Source: Wansuia hejianensis (GTDB taxonomy: Bacteria > Bacillota > Clostridia > Lachnospirales > Lachnospiraceae). Taken from it: DNA of 64,000 bases. Where the stretch lies: contig NZ_CP060635.1 of assembly GCF_014337215.1 (NCBI RefSeq), positions 2,369,501 through 2,433,500 on the forward strand, written 5' to 3'. The notes under the pieces were generated by a model. That model saw only the letters and a list, made by a program, of their open reading frames with translations, was not told the DNA's origin and did not search any database. The position numbers and the translations under genes were made by a program. Below are positions 58,688 through 64,000 of the stretch, one piece after another; the first letter of the stretch is position 1, and each line of letters opens with the position of its first letter.

Positions 58688-60193
58688 TCAGATATCCAGC
58701 TCTGACAGCTCTCTGAAACGTTCCTTCAACGCCGGATACATCTTCTTGTAAACTTCAAACAGACGCTGATATTTTTCACTCTGTTCCTGATCCGGCGGCA
58801 GCTCCTGAAACCTGCAGTAATCTCTGGCTTTATGAAAATCTTCCAGCAGCCCCACGCCATACGCCGCATTCAGCATATTTCCCAGAACGGTGGCTTCTTC
58901 AAATTTTGCCACGTAAAGGGGACGCTCCAGAATATTCTCAAATATTTCCATCCATATCCTGCTTCTCGCTATCCCTCCCGCAATCATAAGATTCTTAACT
59001 TCCGCCCCCAGCTCCTCCATTAGTTCCATGATCTCCCGGACCGCAAAAGCATTTCCTTCCATGATCGCACGGACAAAATGTGCCTTTGTGTGTACCGGCG
59101 CAACTCCCAGGAAAACTCCCCGCATCAGGCCATCCCACTGGGGACATCTCTGTCCAACCGTGGTGGGCAGAAAAAGTAATTTTTCAGCTCCCGGCGGTAC
59201 AGATTCCGCCATACGGTTCATTGTTTCATAAGCCTCGCCTGTGTCTGTGTGTTCCATAAATGTGTCCCGGAACCACCGGTAGTTACCCCCTCCATAATCC
59301 ACTCCGGCCATGTTGCACCAGGCTCCCGGGACAATATGGTGATAGACATGCACCGTGCCGTTTTTCAGAGGCTTATCTGTGCATACGCCCAGGGCCGTAA
59401 CCGTTCCCCCTGTAATGTAAGCGTCACCTTTTTTCGTAATACCGCACCCCAGCCCACAGGCCACAGCATCCATTGTTCCTGCCACAACTGGCGTCCCGCT
59501 CTCCAAACCGGTCTGGTCGGCCGCCTCTGCCGTAATCCCGCCGACAATCTCATAGCAATGATAGATATCGGGAAGTTTCTCCAGATCTAAACCGCAGGCA
59601 TCTATAAGCTCCTTAGACCACCGCCCCTTTTCAATATCTAACAGCTGAGACAGTCCACCTTCTGAAATATTGCTGGAAAATTTACCTGTCATCCGATATA
59701 CCATATAACCGGATGCATTCAGTATCTTATATGTATCCCGATATAGAGACGGGCAGTTTCTTTTCAGCCATAAAATCTTACAGGCGGCATTGGATTCATC
59801 ATTCCTGTTGCCATTGATCTGTGTCAGAACCTCCTGCCCCACCTCACGGTCAATCCATTCCTTCTCCTGAATAGCCCTCCTGTCTGTCCAGATCATTGCC
59901 GAATATAAAGCCTTTCCTTCGGCAGACACGGGAATGACTGAACTGCTGTGACTGTCAATTCCAATCACGCCTATCTGGCTGGGCCGGACTCCAGTCGTTC
60001 CCAACACCTGACGAATGGTTTTAACGCTGCATTTCCACCACTCCTCCGGGCTCTGTTCAACTACATGACCGGCCCCGAAGACAGTCCCGTGTTCCTGTGA
60101 AGCCATCCCGGCAATTGTTCCGTCTTTATAAAACAGGGCAGTTTTACAGCTGGACGTTCCAATATCTATGCTGATTATATAGTCTCTATCCAT
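58688..60193 (-). CDS. FGGY-family carbohydrate kinase (xylulokinase-like)
   Basis: A 501-residue sugar kinase. The ATPase motifs are SIDIGTSSCKTALF (phosphate 1), IGIDSHSSS, the hinge DAVACGLGCG and ITGGTVTALGV (phosphate 2). The ATG at 60193 follows AGGAGG; the longer frame upstream is operator DNA. It is the first gene of the operon, divergent from the DeoR regulator. FGGY kinases act on xylulose, glycerol, gluconate, ribulose, fuculose and polyols; substrate is not assignable. Confidence 0.92.
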   Translation of the reverse strand: MDRDYIISIDIGTSSCKTALFYKDGTIAGMASQEHGTVFGAGHVVEQSPEEWWKCSVKTIRQVLGTTGVRPSQIGVIGIDSHSSSVIPVSAEGKALYSAMIWTDRRAIQEKEWIDREVGQEVLTQINGNRNDESNAACKILWLKRNCPSLYRDTYKILNASGYMVYRMTGKFSSNISEGGLSQLLDIEKGRWSKELIDACGLDLEKLPDIYHCYEIVGGITAEAADQTGLESGTPVVAGTMDAVACGLGCGITKKGDAYITGGTVTALGVCTDKPLKNGTVHVYHHIVPGAWCNMAGVDYGGGNYRWFRDTFMEHTDTGEAYETMNRMAESVPPGAEKLLFLPTTVGQRCPQWDGLMRGVFLGVAPVHTKAHFVRAIMEGNAFAVREIMELMEELGAEVKNLMIAGGIARSRIWMEIFENILERPLYVAKFEEATVLGNMLNAAYGVGLLEDFHKARDYCRFQELPPDQEQSEKYQRLFEVYKKMYPALKERFRELSELDI

Positions 60194-60244
60194 ACAGCCT
60201 CCTGATATATGCGTGTCACTTTGTTGTTTGTTTCCTTGTGTCAT

Positions 60245-60260
60245 ATGTTTATTCAAACAT
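60245..60260. promoter_or_regulatory. Candidate DeoR operator 1
   Basis: ATGTTT-ATTC-AAACAT is a perfect 6-bp inverted repeat about 50 bp upstream of the kinase start. It shares the TGTTT/AAACA core with the site at 60379-60398 and the nearby TTTGTTTGATTA. Confidence 0.6.
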
Positions 60261-60378
60261 ATTCTAAACACTATGTCAACGTTTTTTGTTTGATTATTCT
60301 CTATTTTGTATGATTGCCAAAATATAATCCCCAATTTTTGTTTATTTTGCTAAGCCTCACTTTCCAAATTTAAACATT

Positions 60379-60398
60379 TCAAACAGAATTGTGTTTGA
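60379..60398. promoter_or_regulatory. Candidate DeoR operator 2
   Basis: TCAAACA-GAATTG-TGTTTGA is a perfect 7-bp inverted repeat centrally placed in the 386-bp divergent region. DeoR-type repressors often use repeated A/T-rich TGTTTG-like sites, and a TGTTTGATTA half-site recurs at about 60288. Confidence 0.7.
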
Positions 60399-60413
60399 TT
60401 ATAAATGAATCTA

Positions 60414-60442
60414 TTGATTTTTAACAAAATAAACGTTATAAT
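60414..60442 (+). promoter_or_regulatory. Promoter for the deoR-type gene
   Basis: TTGATT (60414-60419) and TATAAT (60437-60442) are separated by 17 bp, 138 bp before the ATG. Operator 2 lies just upstream, consistent with autoregulation. Confidence 0.6.
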
Positions 60443-60579
60443 AATCCATATTGAAAATATCAGGCCAGTCTTTTTAAGTATATAAATATTTTGTTTGTTC
60501 TACGGTGTTCTTTCTTCTTCAGCAGAAGCAAAATATCTAACTACTGTGAAATATGAATTAAGAAGGGAATTGAAAATGT

Positions 60580-61380
60580 ATGAAGAATTCAAGAGCCGAT
60601 CAGATTATCTCTTATATGAAAAACAACAAGAATACTGCAAGCGTTAATGAATTATGCGCCGCATTAAATGTATCAGACATGACGATCCGGCGGGATCTGA
60701 AAATACTTGAGGATGAAAAACGTGTCCTGCGCCATCACGGCGGGGCCACTCTGGTCCAGGCAGCCCCTTCACAGTTCAATGCCAATTCATTTGACTCCCG
60801 GCTTCACGAAAACCAGGAATTAAAGCTTGCCCTGGGAGCCGCTGCCGCCAGCTATTTACGCAGTCTCAGCACACGTCCAAACTGCAATTCCATTTTTATT
60901 GCCTCGGGAACTACTATGGTATGCATAGCCACGCAGATGAGTTTTCCTCTGCATAACACCACATTAGTCACCGACAATCTTCACGTATCCCAGATTTTAG
61001 CTAACAATCCGGAATATACAGTCATCACAATCGGCGGCCAGGTCATGCTGCCCTCCCTGAACATAGTAGGCTATGTGGCGGAGAATATGATTAAAAGCTA
61101 CCGCTATGATTACGCTTTCATAGGGGCAGCTTCTATTGATGAAAATGGCATCGTATATAACTATAATATTATTGAGGCCGGGACGTTTTCAGCCGTTCTG
61201 GAGTCAACCAGGCATTTAATAGTTGTTGCCGACTCTACAAAATTCAACAAACGGAGCTTTTTCCAGCTCTTTGAGCTTCAAAAAGGTAACACTCTTATTA
61301 CAGATTCGGGTATTCCCAAAGAGATTTACAAAACATTAACTGAAAAAGGTGTGAAGATTATCATTGCTCCAAATATCTGA
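60580..61380 (+). CDS. DeoR/GlpR-family regulator
   Basis: A 266-residue regulator. The N-terminal helix-turn-helix (ASVNELCAALNVSDMTIRRDLKILE, about 18-43, shown in part) and the following RHHGGATLV wing are typical of the DeoR family. The sensor domain has the sugar-phosphate isomerase-like pattern (FIASGTTMVCIA, LVTDNLHV, FIGAASIDENGIV, VVADSTKFNKRSFFQL). It probably binds a phosphorylated intermediate made by the divergent kinase and controls the seven-gene operon. Start at ATG 60580, with AAGAAGGG upstream. Confidence 0.92.
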   Translation: MKNSRADQIISYMKNNKNTASVNELCAALNVSDMTIRRDLKILEDEKRVLRHHGGATLVQAAPSQFNANSFDSRLHENQELKLALGAAAASYLRSLSTRPNCNSIFIASGTTMVCIATQMSFPLHNTTLVTDNLHVSQILANNPEYTVITIGGQVMLPSLNIVGYVAENMIKSYRYDYAFIGAASIDENGIVYNYNIIEAGTFSAVLESTRHLIVVADSTKFNKRSFFQLFELQKGNTLITDSGIPKEIYKTLTEKGVKIIIAPNI

Positions 61381-61407
61381 CTGCCTGGTAAGCTATTTTA
61401 ACAAAGT

Positions 61408-61440
61408 AAAAAAGACAGCTTGTCGACGGCTGTCTTTTTT
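61408..61440. terminator. Bidirectional terminator after the deoR-type gene
   Basis: AAAAAAGACAGC-loop-GCTGTCTTTTTT, a 12-bp stem with A/T runs. It ends the deoR-type gene and possibly ftsH from the other side. Confidence 0.88.
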
Positions 61441-61586
61441 GGAGAAGGTATTTCTTCTTATGGGGTGTAGCAAAAACTATATAATGTATTGGGGGGTTTT
61501 TACAGTTATTATAGTAGCACAGGAGTGCAAAAAAGTGTGCACAAATCTCACAAAATTTGAAATATTTTTTTGTGCAGATTGTCATT

Positions 61587-63422
61587 TCACTCTTCGGGAC
61601 CTTCGGCTTCCTGCTCAAAAATTGCCTCAAATTCCTGCCGATTTAACTTTTCTTTTGTAATCAGCTGTTTTGCACATTCTTCCAGTACATATCTGTGCTT
61701 GGAGATCACGTCTCTGGCCCTGCTGTGGCAGCTCTCCACTATTTCCTTGACTTCCTCGTCAATGGCCGCCGCCACGTTCTCGCTGAAATTCTTGGTATGG
61801 CCCCAGTCGCGGCCGATGAACACTTCATCTGAATCGTCGCCGTACGTGACCAGACCCAGCTTGGAAGACATACCGTATTTCGTCACCATCGCCCGGGCGA
61901 TAGATGTCGCCTGCTTGATATCCTGAGAAGCGCCTGTGGTGATGTCGTCAAAGACCATCTCTTCCGCCACGCGGCCGCCCAGACACACCGTGATATGCTG
62001 GAGCATCTTGCCCTTGGTGTTGAACATGTTGTCATTCTCCGGCTGCGGCATCGTATATCCGGCGGCCCCGGGGCCTGTCGGGATGACTGAAATTGTATAG
62101 ACCGGTTCCATATCCGGCAGTACATGGAACAATATGGCATGTCCCGCCTCGTGATAAGCCGTGATCTTCTTTTCTTTATCGGAAATAATCTTGCTTTTCT
62201 TTTCCGTACCCACGCCTACTTTGATAAACGCGTCCTTGATGTCTTCCTGAAGCAGATAGGCTCTGCCTGCCTTGGCCGCATGGATTGCCGCCTCATTCAG
62301 AAGGTTCTCCAGCTCTGCCCCAGTGAATCCGGCTGTGGTCTGGGCGATCTGTCTCAGATCCACGTCATCCCCCAGCGGTTTGCCCTTGGCATGTACCCGC
62401 AAGATCTCTTCACGACCGCGGACGTCCGGAACACCCACCATCACTCTCCGGTCAAAACGGCCGGGACGAAGGATAGCCGGATCCAGTATATCCACCCGGT
62501 TCGTGGCCGCCATGACAATAATCCCTTCGTTGACACCGAAGCCATCCATCTCCACCAGCAGCTGGTTCAGCGTCTGTTCCCTCTCGTCATGTCCGCCGCC
62601 CATACCGGTGCCTCTTCTCCTGGCGACTGCATCGATCTCATCGATAAACACAATACAGGGGGCATTCTTTTTCGCGTCTTCGAACAGGTCGCGCACTCTG
62701 GACGCACCCACGCCTACGAACATCTCTACAAAGTCTGAACCTGAGATAGAGAAGAAGGGAACTCCTGCTTCTCCCGCCACCGCTTTGGCCAGCAGGGTCT
62801 TTCCTGTTCCGGGAGGGCCTACCAGAAGCACTCCTTTCGGAATCCTGGCTCCTACCTTAATATACTTCTGGGGATGCCGCAGAAAATCTACGATTTCCAC
62901 CAGATCTTCCTTCTCTTCAATCAGTCCCGCCACATCGGAAAACATGACCTTTTTGTCCTGATCTGTGGACATCCTGGCCCTGCTTTTGCCGAAATTCATC
63001 ATTTTAGCATTGGTGCCGCCGCCTCCGGCGGACCGGTTCATCAACGACATAAAAATAATCACTACAACACTGCACAGCATGACAGGAAGTATCAGCGTCA
63101 GGAAAATGCTGTCTTTGGAGACGTTATTCATCGAATAGGCAACATCCCGGTCCTTCAGCTCCTGCGCTGCTTCTTTTACGTCCGGCACGTTCACTTTCCC
63201 GCTTTCACCGTCCTGGGTCTCAAAACGGACGACGCCGGTCGGCACCTCTCCGTTCTGGTCGATGACGACCTTTGTAAGCTTCCCGGTCTCCAGAAGAGTC
63301 TGGTATTCTGTGTTAGATATGGTTTTGCTTTGACTCATCACATTGGGCAGATATATAAACAAGACGATCAATACAACAATCAGTATCGCATATGTGCCCC
63401 ATCCTTTTGACTGTTTATTCAC
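61587..63422 (-). CDS. ftsH: ATP-dependent zinc metalloprotease FtsH
   Basis: A 611-residue membrane AAA+ protease that degrades misfolded and regulatory membrane or cytosolic proteins as a hexamer. Two transmembrane helices (about 10-28 and 106-127) frame a short extracellular domain. The AAA domain has Walker A GPPGTGKT (202-209), FVEMFVGVGASRVRDLF, Walker B IVFIDEIDA and SRH NRVDILDPAILRPGRFDR. The protease site is HEAGH (424-428), with the third ligand in SQDIKQAT. It is 25 bases downstream of hpt, the usual Firmicutes order. Confidence 0.97.
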   Translation of the reverse strand: MNKQSKGWGTYAILIVVLIVLFIYLPNVMSQSKTISNTEYQTLLETGKLTKVVIDQNGEVPTGVVRFETQDGESGKVNVPDVKEAAQELKDRDVAYSMNNVSKDSIFLTLILPVMLCSVVVIIFMSLMNRSAGGGGTNAKMMNFGKSRARMSTDQDKKVMFSDVAGLIEEKEDLVEIVDFLRHPQKYIKVGARIPKGVLLVGPPGTGKTLLAKAVAGEAGVPFFSISGSDFVEMFVGVGASRVRDLFEDAKKNAPCIVFIDEIDAVARRRGTGMGGGHDEREQTLNQLLVEMDGFGVNEGIIVMAATNRVDILDPAILRPGRFDRRVMVGVPDVRGREEILRVHAKGKPLGDDVDLRQIAQTTAGFTGAELENLLNEAAIHAAKAGRAYLLQEDIKDAFIKVGVGTEKKSKIISDKEKKITAYHEAGHAILFHVLPDMEPVYTISVIPTGPGAAGYTMPQPENDNMFNTKGKMLQHITVCLGGRVAEEMVFDDITTGASQDIKQATSIARAMVTKYGMSSKLGLVTYGDDSDEVFIGRDWGHTKNFSENVAAAIDEEVKEIVESCHSRARDVISKHRYVLEECAKQLITKEKLNRQEFEAIFEQEAEGPEE

Positions 63423-63446
63423 TTTATTCTCCTTCTAATGCCTGTT

Positions 63447-63974
63447 CTATGAGAGCTCCACTACCCCTATGTAGGGCAGGTTCCGGTATTTCTGCGCATA
63501 ATCGAGGCCATAGCCCACCACAAATTCATCCGGTATCTGAAATCCGCAGTAATCCACCTGCACATTGCCCACAACCCGTCGTTCCGGTTTATCCAGCAGC
63601 GTGCACAGACGCAGGCTTTTCGGATGCCGTTTCTTTAAAATTTCTATGAGATAGCCAAGCGTCCTGCCGGAATCTATGATATCCTCAACGATCAGCACAT
63701 CCTTCCCTTCCAGCGGCTGATCCAGGTCTTTCACGATTCTCACTACCCCGCTGGAGCTGGTACCGCTCCCATAGCTGGATACCGACATGAAATCCATGGT
63801 GACCGGCACAGTTATCCGTTTGGCCAGCTCGCACATAAAGAATACGCCGCCCTTCAGAACACAAATCAAATGAATTTCTCTTCCTTCATACTCCTGGCTG
63901 ATCGCCTCTCCAAGTTCCCTGATCCGGGCTGCAACCCTCTCTTCTTCAATCATCGTCCGGATTCTCTCACTCAT
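63447..63974 (-). CDS. hpt: Hypoxanthine phosphoribosyltransferase
   Basis: A 175-residue purine-salvage enzyme converting hypoxanthine or guanine with PRPP to IMP or GMP. The PRPP loop is VLIVEDIIDSGRTLGYL. The flexible-loop SSYGSGTSSSG and the base-contact YCGFQIPDEFVVGYGLDYA are present. AGGAGG precedes the ATG. In relatives, tilS lies upstream and ftsH downstream; the bases from 63975 to the edge are too few to identify tilS. Confidence 0.96.
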   Translation of the reverse strand: MSERIRTMIEEERVAARIRELGEAISQEYEGREIHLICVLKGGVFFMCELAKRITVPVTMDFMSVSSYGSGTSSSGVVRIVKDLDQPLEGKDVLIVEDIIDSGRTLGYLIEILKKRHPKSLRLCTLLDKPERRVVGNVQVDYCGFQIPDEFVVGYGLDYAQKYRNLPYIGVVELS

Positions 63975-64000
63975 GTGTATTTCCTCCTGTTATCTGTATG

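Noticed and set aside
61361..61630. 89-codon minus-strand frame between the deoR-type gene and ftsH
   Set aside because: It crosses the terminator stem and the ftsH 3' end, and has no ribosome binding site.
63975..64000. 3' end of tilS upstream of hpt
   Set aside because: A TAA occurs in one frame, and the gene order would fit, but 26 bases cannot identify a gene.

Overview
The window looks like chromosome of a gut-type anaerobe of the Lachnospiraceae (Clostridia, Bacillota). This rests on roughly 50% GC, strong AGGAGG-type ribosome binding sites, a coenzyme B12-dependent ribonucleotide reductase, an iron-sulfur L-serine dehydratase, an ECF vitamin-transport subunit, an oleate hydratase, and bacitracin-type ABC exporters beside a DesK/NarL-type two-component pair. 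Genus cannot be fixed from the sequence alone.

Layout. 1-5.5 kb: an edge-cut membrane protein, then a two-component system divergent from a three-gene ABC-2 exporter. 5.5-9.8 kb: a copper cassette (copA with an in-frame copZ tail, then csoR and a promoter with two CsoR-type operators) bracketed by two same-orientation copies of a large palindromic MITE-like repeat. 9.9-19 kb: metabolic genes, namely an HTH-serine dehydratase fusion, oleate hydratase with a TetR regulator, an amidohydrolase, a ureidoglycolate lyase-like cupin, class II ribonucleotide reductase and an ECF S component. 19.3-24.2 kb: a SRAP-DinB-small protein cassette, threonine aldolase, a BNR sialidase-like protein and two tRNA-Gly genes. 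24.3-33 kb: rrf2 and cysK, an unusual operon of sigma-like, macro-HTH and VWA proteins, a flavin/ferredoxin protein with a betaine-type ABC transporter, and glycerate kinase. 33-36 kb: a decayed stretch with a GrpB remnant, an N-truncated cytidine deaminase, two copies of a dispersed hairpin repeat and a three-unit 101-bp tandem array. 36-43.4 kb: a family 2 glycosyltransferase, an AIM24 protein, an endolysin-like peptidase, and a GGDEF-EAL sensor paired with an orphan solute-binding lipoprotein.

43.4-48.9 kb is a degraded, AT-richer integrative island abutting tRNA-Leu. It holds a tyrosine-integrase C-terminus with a one-base deletion, RhuM, a Fic protein with an atypical active site, an XRE regulator, a broken UvrD-like helicase and other remnants. 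49-51.4 kb carries a GH13 amylase. 51.6-61.4 kb is a catabolic gene cluster: a ribose-type ABC transporter, an SDR dehydrogenase, two URO-D-fold methyltransferase-like proteins and an FGGY kinase in one operon, with a divergent DeoR regulator and TGTTTGA-type operators between them. The window ends with ftsH and hpt.

The most unusual items are the copA-copZ gene with a possible internal start and an A7 slippery site, the HTH-serine dehydratase fusion, the sigma-like/macro/VWA operon, the URO-D/sugar-transport cluster, and three repeat families (the roughly 0.4-0.8 kb palindromic element, the 101-bp array and the roughly 55-bp dispersed hairpins).
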